Under the pieces are notes generated by a model that worked only from the letters and a program-made list of their open reading frames with translations, was not told the origin of the DNA and did no database searches. This document shows positions 29,595-39,279 of a stretch of DNA of 64,000 nucleotides, piece after piece; position 1 is the first letter of the stretch, and every line of letters starts with the position of its first letter. The stretch is taken from positions 62,001-126,000 of the forward strand of contig CABZPR010000001.1 of NCBI GenBank assembly GCA_902527545.1, in the 5' to 3' direction. The translations under genes and the position numbers were made by a program. Source of the DNA: an uncultured Alphaproteobacteria bacterium (GTDB lineage: Bacteria; Pseudomonadota; Alphaproteobacteria; HIMB59).

Positions 29595-31607
29595 CTATAA
29601 TTCTTTTTGAACTTCCTTAGTTACATAAAATTCAATTTCATCTTTTTCCAAAATATCTGAATAATCTTTGAATGAAATACCACACTCATAGTTTTCTCTA
29701 ACCTCTTTGACATCATCTTTAAAACGTTTAAGGGTTCCAACTTCTCCTTCGTGTATAATTTTACCTTCTCTAACAAGCCTGATTTTAGCAGAATTTTGGA
29801 CTATACCGTCAGTAACGAAGCAGCCTGCAATTGTTCCAAACTTTGAGGATTTGAAAGTATCACGAACCTCGGCATGACCAATAATTTCCTCTTTAGTGTC
29901 TGGGGTGAGGAGACCAGAGAGCATTTTTTTCATATCATCAATTAATTCATAAATAATTGAATAATATCGTATATCTACTTTATCACGTTTTGCGATTGTT
30001 CGGGCTTGTGGAATAGCTCTGATGTTAAAACCAATTACTAACCCTTGTGCAGAACTCGCTAAACTCACATCACTTTCATTAATTGCACCAATAGCGTTAT
30101 GGATGACATTTATTTTAACTTCTTCATTACCGACTTTTTCTAGTGAGGAAACTATTGCTTCAAGAGATCCTTGAACATCTGCTTTGACGATGATTGGAAG
30201 TTTTTTCATATCTCCCTTTGATACATTAGCCATCATTTCTTCCAGTGATGATTTTTTAACTGCTTCTGTATTTTCTAATTTTTTTTGTTCTTTTACTTTT
30301 TCTGTAATATCTTTTGCGATATCCTCGTTTGGCATAACATAAACTGTATCACCTGCTTGTGGCACTGAGTCAAAACCTAATACTTCAATCGGCATTCCAG
30401 GACTAGCTGATTTAATCCTACTACCATTTTCATCGAGTAAAGCTCTAACTCTTCCATAAGATGAACCACATGTAAAATGATCACCTTCTTTAAAGGTTCC
30501 ATTTTTTACTATCACAGTTGCAACAGGTCCTTTTCCCGTTTCAATTTTGGACTCAACTACAATTGCCTCAGCGAGTTTGTTATGTTCGACATTAAGATCT
30601 AGGATTTCTACTTGTAATAAAATGTTATCTAATAATTTTTCTAGATTTGTTTTTTTAATTGCAGATATTTCAGTTTCTAATACATCTCCGCTGTAGCTTT
30701 CTACAACTACCTCGTGAGTTAACAAATCATTTCTAACAATACTTGGGTCAACATCTGGTAAGTCCATTTTATTAATTGCGAGAACAATAGGAACTTTTGC
30801 TGCTTTAGCATGTGAAATCGCTTCAATTGTTTGAGGTTTAACACTATCGTTAGCAGCAACTACTAATACAACAAGATCTGTTAAATTGGCTCCCCTTGAG
30901 CGAATATTTGAGAAAGCTGCGTGACCAGGTGTATCCAAAAATGTTATAGGATTGTTTTTATGTTGAATTTGATACGCACCAATATGTTGAGTAATTCCAC
31001 CAGATTCTTTTGAAGTTACATTTGTATTTCTTAGTGCATCCAACAAAGATGTTTTACCGTGATCAACATGGCCCATTACAGTTACAATTGGAGGCCTAGG
31101 TGAAATTTTAGATATTTTTGTTTTCTGGTGATTTGCGATTTCATCTTTTAAACTGATCGCCTCTTCTCTTTTCGGTGTATGTCCTAATTCTGTAACTATC
31201 AGCTCAGCTGTATCTCCATCTATATATTGATTAGCCGTAGCCATAATTCCACTTTTCATAAGAGCTTTTACAACATCACCTGTTTTTTCGGACATTCTAC
31301 TTGCTAATTCCTGCACAGAAATTTTTACAGGTATGTCAACCTCACGAACAATTTTTTGAGAGCTAGTTAAATTTGGTTTAAATTTTGTTTTTTGTTTTTC
31401 TCTATTTCTTTTTGTTTTTGCAAGACTGGGCATTTTTTCATAGTCTGGTTCTTCATCTAAGAGATTATTAACAGAAATAGAGGAAAGTTTTTTTTGAAAT
31501 GCTGTTGTATTGAGAGTTAGTTTTTTTCTGGGAGGAGTAGAAGTTGTAGAGGTAGGCGTAGAGGGCTTAGCCGAAGATGTATTTGTGTTCTTTGTCTCTT
31601 TTGTCAT
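29595..31607 (-). CDS. infB: Translation initiation factor IF-2
   Basis: GTPase that places initiator tRNA on the ribosome. The 670 residues are short for a proteobacterial IF-2 because the N-terminal region is trimmed to about 175 residues of low complexity (Ser/Thr/Pro-rich start, then Lys-rich). The GTPase core starts with RPPIVTVMGHVDHGKTSLLDALR, with DTPGHAAF and NKMD motifs, followed by the conserved domains II-IV. Starts seven bases after nusA; the usual ylxR gene between them is missing. Confidence 0.96.
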   Translation of the reverse strand: MTKETKNTNTSSAKPSTPTSTTSTPPRKKLTLNTTAFQKKLSSISVNNLLDEEPDYEKMPSLAKTKRNREKQKTKFKPNLTSSQKIVREVDIPVKISVQELASRMSEKTGDVVKALMKSGIMATANQYIDGDTAELIVTELGHTPKREEAISLKDEIANHQKTKISKISPRPPIVTVMGHVDHGKTSLLDALRNTNVTSKESGGITQHIGAYQIQHKNNPITFLDTPGHAAFSNIRSRGANLTDLVVLVVAANDSVKPQTIEAISHAKAAKVPIVLAINKMDLPDVDPSIVRNDLLTHEVVVESYSGDVLETEISAIKKTNLEKLLDNILLQVEILDLNVEHNKLAEAIVVESKIETGKGPVATVIVKNGTFKEGDHFTCGSSYGRVRALLDENGSRIKSASPGMPIEVLGFDSVPQAGDTVYVMPNEDIAKDITEKVKEQKKLENTEAVKKSSLEEMMANVSKGDMKKLPIIVKADVQGSLEAIVSSLEKVGNEEVKINVIHNAIGAINESDVSLASSAQGLVIGFNIRAIPQARTIAKRDKVDIRYYSIIYELIDDMKKMLSGLLTPDTKEEIIGHAEVRDTFKSSKFGTIAGCFVTDGIVQNSAKIRLVREGKIIHEGEVGTLKRFKDDVKEVRENYECGISFKDYSDILEKDEIEFYVTKEVQKEL

Positions 31608-31613
31608 TCAAAA

Positions 31614-33116
31614 TTAGCTATTAAGATAAATCTCCCTAGCATCCATTATAATTTTTTCTGCAGCAGCTTTTTCAACTCTTTTTTGTAGTATGCCATCCCT
31701 GCCCACTAATTCATCAGTTGCTAAATCTGCAAGGTCTTGACGTGAAAAGATATTGTTCTCAATCAATGTAGCTAAAATTTTATTATCAAACTCTGAAATC
31801 CCTTTGACATAATCGTCAAGTTTTGAAGATTGTATTAATTTCTCAAGTTCTGCCTTCTCGTTTTCCATATACTGCGTAGCACGCGCATATATCTCAGCAG
31901 CAAGCTCATTATCAAATCCTTCAATTTTTTCTATATCTTGGATTGAAGCGTTGGCAATTTTTTCAATACTTGTATATCCCTCAACCGCCAATAATTGTGC
32001 GATCATATCTTCGAGATCAAGTTTTTCAGCGAAAAGAGAGGTGATTTTTTTAAATTCCTCTTGTCTTCTTTCTGCATCTTCTTTTTCAGTTAGTATATCA
32101 ATTTCAAGATTGGTAAGTATTGAAGCTAATTTTACATTTTGACCTCTTCTACCTATAGCAATACTTAACTGATCCTCAGGTAAGACTATCTCTACTCTAT
32201 TTGAGTCTTCAAATTCATTAACCTTTGCAACTTGTGCGGGTGCGATGGCATTTTGAACATACATCGACTTTAATTCTGACCAATTTACGATATCGATTTT
32301 TTCACCTTGTAATTCATTAACAATAGCCTGAACTCTTGAACCTCTCATACCTACGCATGCTCCAACTGGATCGATGGACTTATCGTTCGCACGAACTGTA
32401 ATCTTTCCTCTACTACCAGGGTCTCTTGCAACAGATAAAATTTCTATTTGACCTTCATATATTTCAGGTACTTCCTGTTCAAATAATTTTGCCATAAACT
32501 GAGGGTGAGTTCTTGAAAGAAAAATTTGATGTCCCTTGGCTTCTTCCTTTATATCAAAAAAGTAAGCTCTAATACGATCACCATTTTTAAAATTCTCTCT
32601 TGGAATGAGTTCATCTTTTCTCAAAAATCCCTCTGCTTTACCAAGATCAACAATAATATTTCCAAATTCAATTCTTTTTACAATACCCGACAAAACTTCT
32701 CCGACGCGATCTTTGAAATCATTAAACTGTCTTCTTTTTTCAGCTTCTCTAACTCTAGAGTAAATAACTTGTCTTGCCATATTCGCTGTAACTCTTCCAA
32801 AGTTTACGGATGGTAAAGGAATTGTTATTTGTTTTCCAATTTCAGTATCAGCATCATATTTTTTAGCATGATCTAATAAAATTTGATTTGCCTGCAAAAC
32901 AGGATCAATTTTTTCAACCACATCTTTAATATGAGATAAACTTATATTTCCTGTCATACGGTCAATAGATGCTTTAATGTTATTGTCCATTCCGTATTTT
33001 GATTTTCCAATAATTTCAAAAGACTCCTCAAGAGCCTCCATTACTATATCCATTTCGATGCCCTTCTCTTGTGAGACGACTTCGGCAACTTTTAATATTT
33101 CTGTGTTATTTAGCAT
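31614..33116 (-). CDS. nusA: Transcription termination/antitermination factor NusA
   Basis: RNA polymerase-associated factor for pausing, termination and antitermination. The 500 residues comprise an N-terminal RNAP-binding domain (about 1-125), S1 (GEVLSGIVKRIEFGNIIVDLGKAEGFLRKDELIPRE), KH1 (CVGMRGSRVQAIVNELQGEKIDIV), KH2 (AIGRRGQNVKLAS) and acidic C-terminal helix-hairpin-helix repeats. The ATG lies only 15 bases after the T-run of an intrinsic terminator. rimP, which normally precedes nusA, is absent; trmB takes its place. Confidence 0.96.
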   Translation of the reverse strand: MLNNTEILKVAEVVSQEKGIEMDIVMEALEESFEIIGKSKYGMDNNIKASIDRMTGNISLSHIKDVVEKIDPVLQANQILLDHAKKYDADTEIGKQITIPLPSVNFGRVTANMARQVIYSRVREAEKRRQFNDFKDRVGEVLSGIVKRIEFGNIIVDLGKAEGFLRKDELIPRENFKNGDRIRAYFFDIKEEAKGHQIFLSRTHPQFMAKLFEQEVPEIYEGQIEILSVARDPGSRGKITVRANDKSIDPVGACVGMRGSRVQAIVNELQGEKIDIVNWSELKSMYVQNAIAPAQVAKVNEFEDSNRVEIVLPEDQLSIAIGRRGQNVKLASILTNLEIDILTEKEDAERRQEEFKKITSLFAEKLDLEDMIAQLLAVEGYTSIEKIANASIQDIEKIEGFDNELAAEIYARATQYMENEKAELEKLIQSSKLDDYVKGISEFDNKILATLIENNIFSRQDLADLATDELVGRDGILQKRVEKAAAEKIIMDAREIYLNS

Positions 33117-33130
33117 TATCTTTTCTAGTT

Positions 33131-33155
33131 AAAAAAAAAGGCGGGATAACCCACC
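33131..33155 (-). terminator. Intrinsic terminator between trmB and nusA, candidate attenuator
   Basis: On the minus strand GGTGGG, a TTAT loop and CCCGCC form a six-pair stem followed by nine T residues. It lies 14 bases after the trmB stop and its T-run ends 15 bases before the nusA ATG. There is almost no room for a separate promoter after it, so transcripts reaching nusA probably pass through it. Confidence 0.85.
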
Positions 33156-33168
33156 TCCTCATCGTTGG

Positions 33169-33813
33169 TTAATAATTTTTAAGAACGCTAAAATAGAATA
33201 ATTTATGATTTTTGTCTAAGGCTTTTTTCTCAAATTTAGTGTGCAAAGCGTTGGAATCACTATATTTCCAACATTTAGGGCTAATATCTGGCATGGTGTA
33301 TTTGAACTTTTTCATCAAGGCTAAAGCTTCAATAAAATAGTCACCATGATCAGTTGCAAAACGAACAAATCCATTTTTTTTTAGTTTTTTAGTGAGATCT
33401 TTTACAAGGAGTTGGTTAACAGTTCTTCTTTTTTTATGCTTATTTTTGGGCCACGGATCTGGAAAGTATATTCTTATTTCCTGAAGATAATTGTTTGGTA
33501 TGAATGGTAAAAGATCTTGAATGTTTAAATGGAATACTTGAAGATTTTTCAAATTATCATCAACAGAGTTTCTGATAGCTCTTAGAACTCCATCAGCAAA
33601 AATATCACAACCAATAAAGTTTATTTTTGAATATAGTTTTGCATCTTCACTTATTTTTTCTCCATCACCAATTCCAATTTCTAAAATTCTTGGTGTTTTG
33701 ATTTTATTAAATAACCTTTTGTTTGGTTCTTTAAGAAATTTCGAGTATTGCTCGAGTCTTACAAATGACTTTCCTTTTTTTCTACCAAAGTATTTATTTT
33801 TTGATTCGAACAT
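33169..33813 (-). CDS. trmB: tRNA (guanine-N7-)-methyltransferase
   Basis: Methylates G46 in the variable loop of tRNAs with SAM. It has 214 residues. Seen: RILEIGIGDGEKI SAM motif, IRIYFPDPWPKNKHKKRRTVN, the family signature, and ATDHGDYF. The start overlaps the end of lnt by 20 bases, as expected from the alphaproteobacterial order lnt-(metK)-trmB-rimP-nusA; metK has moved and rimP is gone. Confidence 0.95.
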   Translation of the reverse strand: MFESKNKYFGRKKGKSFVRLEQYSKFLKEPNKRLFNKIKTPRILEIGIGDGEKISEDAKLYSKINFIGCDIFADGVLRAIRNSVDDNLKNLQVFHLNIQDLLPFIPNNYLQEIRIYFPDPWPKNKHKKRRTVNQLLVKDLTKKLKKNGFVRFATDHGDYFIEALALMKKFKYTMPDISPKCWKYSDSNALHTKFEKKALDKNHKLFYFSVLKNY

Positions 33814-35308
33814 ATAAAAAACTAACTAAAAACATTAAGAAAATCATAAGAGTAACTGGAAATAAAGTTGATGAACAATTTGATTTATATTTATTAATTG
33901 GATGTTGATAATAGAGGTAACCTTTTTTGTTTGTTGGAATAGTCTCAATAATTTTACCCGAATAATCAACAACAGATGTAATACCTGAAGGAGTTGATCT
34001 TATAAGAGGTTTTTGGAATTCAACACTTCTTAAAAGGGAATTAGCCAAGTGTTGATGTGGCCCGTACCATTTACCAAACCAAGAGTCATTTGAAATTTGT
34101 ATCACCATATCTGCATTACAAACCTCAGTATTAATTGATTTGTAATTAAAAATAGACTCAAAACAAATCATTGGAACAGCGTTTATATTTTTAGGTAATT
34201 TTAAGATTTTTTGATTAATTCCAGGAGTATAGTTCATTCCTAAATTTAAAAACTTGCTTACAAAAGGTTTTACAAAGGGAATGTATTCTCCAAATAAAAC
34301 CAACTTTTGTTTATCATAAAAATCAATAATCTTTCCTTGATGATCGATGATATATAGACGATTAAATAATTGGTTTTTCTCAATAGCGCTCGACCCAACT
34401 ATTATTTTTTGATCCTCATTAATTAAAGAGGATAATCTACTAAGAAGTCCGTCCCTGTTATTTAAATCAATTGGCAATGAGCCTTCAGGCCAAATAATTA
34501 AATCTGCTTTTGGAGTATTTGTAAGAGCTTCTAGGGTTAATTTTTCATATATTTCAAGGTTTCTTAGAACGTCAAATTCTACTAATGACTCATAAAGATT
34601 AGGTTGGATTAAAAGAATGTTTAGAGTTTCATTGTTTGTTTTTCTCTCAGTATTATTTTCAAAAAAACCAAATACATAAATTAAAACAAGCACTGATGAT
34701 AAACTAAAAGTTACAACTTTATTTTTGCAATAAAGAAAATAAATAATTAAACCCACAATCAAATGGATAACTAATCCCAAACCATAAACGCCTAAAAATG
34801 GTAGTGACTTTAAGATCCAAATATTTTTGTAATATATTATTGCACTAGGATTCCAAGGGAAGCCTCCAAAAATAAATTCCTTTAGTATTTCTACTATAGA
34901 TAAACCTAGTGGTAATAAGAAAATCTGTAATAATTTTTTTTTAAATGTAACTAAGATGAGAATTGTTGCTGAATAATGTAGGAATGCAATAAATATAGAG
35001 AGTACACCAACTAAAATAATACCTAAGAATAAATACCCAAAGCCTCCTGAATAAAAGGACTGGGTAATCCAGCTTAATGTAATTATTTGAGTAAATAAGA
35101 AAAAATAAAATATATATTTTTTCAAAAAATTATCATTAGTTAGAATATTATAAAAAATGATTGAAAATGATATGTAAAAGAAAATAGATACTCCGAATGG
35201 AGGAAGAGAAAATACATAAACAATAGAAAAAATAATTATTAAGTTTATTGGCCTAGAGAGATAGGGCAGTAGATTATTGAGATTTGACACCACTAACCAC
35301 AACTTCAA
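33794..35308 (-). CDS. lnt: Apolipoprotein N-acyltransferase
   Basis: Inner-membrane enzyme adding the third acyl chain to lipoproteins. It has 504 residues: several membrane segments in the first 220 residues, then a nitrilase-like periplasmic domain with Glu-Lys-Cys triad in IIWPEGSLP, YDKQKLVLFGEYIPF and MICFESIF, and a final membrane helix (LFPVTLMIFLMFLVSFLYV). The start is uncertain: TTG at 35308, or nearby GTG codons a few residues later, all inside the 3' end of the corC-like gene. Confidence 0.94.
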   Translation of the reverse strand: MKLWLVVSNLNNLLPYLSRPINLIIIFSIVYVFSLPPFGVSIFFYISFSIIFYNILTNDNFLKKYIFYFFLFTQIITLSWITQSFYSGGFGYLFLGIILVGVLSIFIAFLHYSATILILVTFKKKLLQIFLLPLGLSIVEILKEFIFGGFPWNPSAIIYYKNIWILKSLPFLGVYGLGLVIHLIVGLIIYFLYCKNKVVTFSLSSVLVLIYVFGFFENNTERKTNNETLNILLIQPNLYESLVEFDVLRNLEIYEKLTLEALTNTPKADLIIWPEGSLPIDLNNRDGLLSRLSSLINEDQKIIVGSSAIEKNQLFNRLYIIDHQGKIIDFYDKQKLVLFGEYIPFVKPFVSKFLNLGMNYTPGINQKILKLPKNINAVPMICFESIFNYKSINTEVCNADMVIQISNDSWFGKWYGPHQHLANSLLRSVEFQKPLIRSTPSGITSVVDYSGKIIETIPTNKKGYLYYQHPINKYKSNCSSTLFPVTLMIFLMFLVSFLYVRIKK

Positions 35309-36101
35309 GAATTTTTCTTGTTGATACCTTGTGAATGGTGAAAGATAATTTTTTATTTATTGTAAATTTTTCTTTTTTCTTTGGTATACGACCAGCTATA
35401 TTAAATATGATACCGCCTATAGTTCCTACATCCTCTTTTAAATCATCTGGGATATTGACATCAAATTCTCTTTCAAAATCATCAACAAGCATTGCGGCAT
35501 CCATAATTATATTATTGTTTTTTTGTCGAAACATCGGTGCTTCATCCTTATCGTGTTCGTCTTCAATCTCACCTACTATTTCTTCCACTAAGTCTTCAAT
35601 GGTAACCAAACCAGTAACACTATTAAATTCATCCATAACAATTGCTAAATGAATGTTTTGTTTTTTCATTTTTTGAAGAAGATTAAAAACAGGTGTAGCG
35701 GAGGGAATATAAATGACCTCTCTTAACAAACTCTTGATATTAAAAGACTTATTGTTGATTTTCTTGAACAAATCCTTGATATGAACCATTCCCAAGCAAT
35801 GTTCTAAATCCTTTTTTACGACTGGCATTCTTGAGTGAGCTTCTTTATTGATAATTTTAATGATGTTTTCTTTATCGATATTTTGATCAATAAAAATTAT
35901 TTCACCTCTTGGAACCATTACATCATCAACAGTTTTTTTGTGTACCTTTAAAAGATTATTAAAGATTTTCTTTTCTTCATTCTTGGCAATACCTGAACTA
36001 TCTGAAGTCGCTGAGATAAGATCAATAATATCTTTTTTAAAATTCTCGTCTTGAATCAGTTCTTTGACTAACTTTATCGCTAAATTTTTTTTAATTTTCA
36101 T
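35274..36101 (-). CDS. Hemolysin C/CorC-family CBS-domain protein
   Basis: Protein of 275 residues with no membrane segment. It has two CBS domains (VPRGEIIFIDQNIDKE to HCLGMVHIKDLF; IPSATPVFNLLQKM to FNSVTGLVTIEDLVEEIVGEI) and a C-terminal CorC/HlyC transporter-associated domain (DVGTIGGIIFNIAGRIP). Usually linked to magnesium and cobalt transport control or membrane integrity, between ybeY and lnt. Exact role is not established in this lineage. Confidence 0.9.
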   Translation of the reverse strand: MKIKKNLAIKLVKELIQDENFKKDIIDLISATSDSSGIAKNEEKKIFNNLLKVHKKTVDDVMVPRGEIIFIDQNIDKENIIKIINKEAHSRMPVVKKDLEHCLGMVHIKDLFKKINNKSFNIKSLLREVIYIPSATPVFNLLQKMKKQNIHLAIVMDEFNSVTGLVTIEDLVEEIVGEIEDEHDKDEAPMFRQKNNNIIMDAAMLVDDFEREFDVNIPDDLKEDVGTIGGIIFNIAGRIPKKKEKFTINKKLSFTIHKVSTRKILEVVVSGVKSQ

Positions 36102-36540
36102 GTACTTTTTTTAAACCTAATAGTTTCATCAGTGTGTTTTCTAAAAATCTCATATTACTTCTCGATTGTTTATCGTAATGATGATAACCAAATAAATGAT
36201 GTAATCCATGACTCACTAGCATAAAGAAATTTTGTTCATTAATTTTTTTATTGCGATTTAAAATATAACTATCTGCAATAGCAATATCACCAGAAAAGTC
36301 TCCGTCAGGAAAAGATAACACATCAGTTATTTTATTTTTATTTTTAAATTTTTTATTCATGCTTTTGATTTCTTCATTAGAAACTATTTTTATTGTCAGT
36401 TGTGTTTGATGATCAGCTTGATGGATTGTTTGAAAATATTCTGACAACTTTTTTAACTTTTCTTTGGAGGATTTTAGAAATTGCTCTAAATTCTTGTCTC
36501 CAAATATCTCAATCACAAATTTTTTATTACTAATCCTCAA
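36091..36540 (-). CDS. ybeY: Endoribonuclease YbeY
   Basis: Single-strand endoribonuclease for rRNA maturation and ribosome quality control. It has 149 residues. The zinc-binding HGLHHLFGYHH motif is intact. NKxFKNKNKITDVLSFPDGD, just before, is also characteristic. The start is a TTG two bases after the phoH stop; the gene overlaps the corC-like gene by 11 bases. Confidence 0.95.
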   Translation of the reverse strand: MRISNKKFVIEIFGDKNLEQFLKSSKEKLKKLSEYFQTIHQADHQTQLTIKIVSNEEIKSMNKKFKNKNKITDVLSFPDGDFSGDIAIADSYILNRNKKINEQNFFMLVSHGLHHLFGYHHYDKQSRSNMRFLENTLMKLLGLKKVHEN

Positions 36541-36542
36541 AA

Positions 36543-37499
36543 TTACTTATCGTAAGCATTAATTATTTTTTCTACTAGTGTGTGTCTGCATACATCACTA
36601 CTATTTAAATGAACAAACCCAATGTCTTTAACTTTTTCTAATTTTTCCATTGCATCCTGCATTCCACTTTTTGCATTATCGGGTAAATCTTTTTGACTTA
36701 AATCTCCCGTGATAACCATTTTTGAGTTTTGTCCTAACCTAGTTAAGAACATTTTCATCTGTGTCGATAGGGTGTTTTGTGCTTCATCTAAAATTATAAA
36801 AGATTTATTTAAAGTTCTTCCTCTCATAAAGGCAAGAGGAGCTATTTCTATTAGATTATTTACCATTTTTCGGTCAATTTCCTCACCTGGCATCATCTCA
36901 TACAAGGCATCGTAAAGTGGTCGTAAATAGGGATCAATTTTCTCTTTCATATCTCCAGGTAAAAAACCTAATCGTTCACCCGCTTCAACTGCTGGTCTTG
37001 ATAATATTAATCGATTAATTTTCCCCTCTACAAAAAGACTAACTGCATATGCAACAGCTAAATAAGTTTTTCCTGTTCCCGCTGGACCAACAGCAAAAAC
37101 GACATCTTTTGATCTCATTTCTTTTAAAAAGAGCTCTTGATTTTTAGTCTTGGGATAAATTGTTTTTAATTTTGTATTGATTTGAAATTTCTGATCTTGT
37201 TCGATTTGTTCTTTGATATATGTAGGTTTTGCTAGATCAATATTGTTTTCTATTTCTTCTGCAGAAATATCGTTATTCTTCAATTTTTGATATAAGCCTT
37301 GAATAATAAAGTAGGCTTTTTCAACTGGATCTCTATTACCTTTTATAGATAGAAGGTTGCCTCTTGTGTATAGCTTTACTTTAAATTTATTCTCTAAGAC
37401 CTTTAAATTTTTATCGTGGTAACCAAATAGGCTTGATAGAAATTGATTATCCTCAAACTCGAGTTGTTTTTGATGGGAAGAAATATTTACAGGACTCAA
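36543..37499 (-). CDS. PhoH-like ATPase (YbeZ)
   Basis: Cytoplasmic ATPase linked genetically with YbeY in ribosome and RNA metabolism. The 318 residues have an N-terminal KH-like region and PhoH domain with Walker A AVGPAGTGKTYLA, RPAVEAGERLGFLPGDM, Walker B FIILDEAQN and VITGDLSQ. The TTG start directly abuts the miaB stop (TAG then TTG); no other start is available before conserved sequence. Despite the name, its place here is in the ybeY cluster, not the Pho region. Confidence 0.94.
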   Translation of the reverse strand: MSPVNISSHQKQLEFEDNQFLSSLFGYHDKNLKVLENKFKVKLYTRGNLLSIKGNRDPVEKAYFIIQGLYQKLKNNDISAEEIENNIDLAKPTYIKEQIEQDQKFQINTKLKTIYPKTKNQELFLKEMRSKDVVFAVGPAGTGKTYLAVAYAVSLFVEGKINRLILSRPAVEAGERLGFLPGDMKEKIDPYLRPLYDALYEMMPGEEIDRKMVNNLIEIAPLAFMRGRTLNKSFIILDEAQNTLSTQMKMFLTRLGQNSKMVITGDLSQKDLPDNAKSGMQDAMEKLEKVKDIGFVHLNSSDVCRHTLVEKIINAYDK

Positions 37500-38813
37500 C
37501 TAAATTTTTTCTCCCAATAATGAGTGTGTTAAGACCTCTTTGATTTGCACAGGAATTATTTGACCTATTATTTCTTTTTCTCCCTGTAGGGCTACACTTT
37601 GATTAAATTGTGACTTGCCTTTGATTTGTCCTATGTGTTTACCAGCACCATCAATTAATACTTGTACTGTCTTTTTTACGAACTGGTTGTTGTATTCAAT
37701 TTGTTGTTCATTGAGTAAATCTTGTGTGATCTTTAAACGCTCATTGAGAATTGCTTCATCTATTTCTTCACGATCAGCCGCAGGTGTACCTGGTCTTGGG
37801 CTGTACTTAAAAGAATAAGAATTCATGTATTTAACCTTTTCAATTAGATCGATTGTGTCTTCAAAATCTTTGTCTGTTTCTCCAGGAAAACCAATAATAA
37901 AGTCCGAGGAAAGTGCTATATCGGGTTTTACTTTTCTAACCTTTTCGATAATTTCAAAATAATAATCCCTGGTATGTTTTCTATTCATTAATTTTAAAAC
38001 TTTGTCGGAACCTGATTGAACAGGAAGGTGAAGATAGGGCATAAGTTTAGAGTTTTCACCATGAAGGGAAATTAGATCATCAGTCATATTCACAGGGTGA
38101 CTTGTAGAATAAGTAATTCTTTCAACTCCATCTATTAAACTAATACTGTTAATAAGAGATGCTAGATTATTTGATTGACCTTGAGTGTCTAAACCGTGAT
38201 AGGCATTAACATTTTGACCTAGAAGTGTGAATTCCACCACACCCTGATCAATTAAAGATTTAACCTCATCAGAGATTTCCTTAACTGTTCTTGAGTATTC
38301 TGACCCCCTTGTATAAGGAACAACACAGAAATGACAAAACTTATCACAGCCTTCTTGGATAGTCACAAATGCAGATTTATTCGATGTATTCGTTTTAATA
38401 TGATTGAGCGTGTCAAATTTTTCAATTACATCAAATTCAGTGATAGATGTCTTAGGTAAGTTATTTTTATCTAAAAATTTATTTAATGACTGAATAGATT
38501 GTGGTCCGATCACTAAGTCCACGTAAGGTGCCCTTTTTTGAATTAATTCACCTTCAGCTTGAGCTACACAGCCGGCAACAATAACTTTTTGATCTTCTTT
38601 TCCTTTTTTATGAATTTTTCCTAAATCTGAAAATGTTTTTTCTGTTGCCTTTTCACGGATGTGGCAAGTATTTAAAACTACATAGTCTGCATTTTGAAAG
38701 TCATCGGTTTGATTAATATTATGCGATAGAAAAATATCTTTCATTTTATCAGAGTCATAAACATTCATCTGACAACCAAATGTTCTAATATAAAATTTCT
38801 TATTTGATAGCAT
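37500..38813 (-). CDS. miaB: tRNA-2-methylthio-N6-dimethylallyladenosine synthase
   Basis: Radical-SAM methylthiotransferase modifying A37 of tRNAs. It has 437 residues from the ATG at 38813; a TTG five codons upstream is an alternative. Seen: an N-terminal UPF0004 domain (YIRTFGCQMNVYDSDKM) with three cluster cysteines (GCQMN, LNTCHIRE, VAGCVAQ), a radical-SAM motif CDKFCHFC, and a C-terminal TRAM domain. Overlaps the rimI gene upstream. Confidence 0.96.
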   Translation of the reverse strand: MLSNKKFYIRTFGCQMNVYDSDKMKDIFLSHNINQTDDFQNADYVVLNTCHIREKATEKTFSDLGKIHKKGKEDQKVIVAGCVAQAEGELIQKRAPYVDLVIGPQSIQSLNKFLDKNNLPKTSITEFDVIEKFDTLNHIKTNTSNKSAFVTIQEGCDKFCHFCVVPYTRGSEYSRTVKEISDEVKSLIDQGVVEFTLLGQNVNAYHGLDTQGQSNNLASLINSISLIDGVERITYSTSHPVNMTDDLISLHGENSKLMPYLHLPVQSGSDKVLKLMNRKHTRDYYFEIIEKVRKVKPDIALSSDFIIGFPGETDKDFEDTIDLIEKVKYMNSYSFKYSPRPGTPAADREEIDEAILNERLKITQDLLNEQQIEYNNQFVKKTVQVLIDGAGKHIGQIKGKSQFNQSVALQGEKEIIGQIIPVQIKEVLTHSLLGEKI

Positions 38814-39279
38814 TAAGGGATTTTGCAAACAAAATTGCGTCTTGCGTATTTGGAGCGTTTATAGACTTACTCCGATAATAGTTTTTTCTTTCATTGTAGG
38901 CTTTATAGCCTAATTTTTCATAAAGTTTAATAGCAAAATTATTAATAGCACTCGCTTCCAGAAAGATTTTAAAGGATTTTCCAGTACTTTTGAGTTGTTT
39001 TTCAAGCTCTTCTAAAATCATTCTTCCCAACCCTTGGTTTCTAAATTCAGGCAAAACAGCAATATGTAAAATTTCAAATTCACTGACCTTTTGATCTTGA
39101 TATAAAAAATGTCCTATCAAAGCACCTTTGACGTTAGTTTGATCTAGAAGATAAATATTAAAACTTGTTTCTTTATTGAGGTGAAGCTCAATATCTTTTT
39201 CACTCCAATTAATCTCTAGTTGGTCTTTATGATTGATAATCCAATTTTTAGAATCAGATAGAGTATGTGTAAAGTTCAA
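38800..39279 (-). CDS. rimI: GNAT acetyltransferase, probable ribosomal protein S18 N-acetyltransferase
   Basis: The 159-residue GNAT fold has an acetyl-CoA-binding loop as RNQGLGRMILEEL and a downstream LEASAINNFAIKLYEKLGYKAYNERKNYY, which is the RimI pattern. Its place next to miaB agrees with the tsaB-rimI-(fur)-miaB order in other alphaproteobacteria. Here tsaB is 20 kb away, and the gene overlaps a glycosyltransferase by four bases (ATGA) instead. Confidence 0.85.
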   Translation of the reverse strand: MNFTHTLSDSKNWIINHKDQLEINWSEKDIELHLNKETSFNIYLLDQTNVKGALIGHFLYQDQKVSEFEILHIAVLPEFRNQGLGRMILEELEKQLKSTGKSFKIFLEASAINNFAIKLYEKLGYKAYNERKNYYRSKSINAPNTQDAILFAKSLNAIK

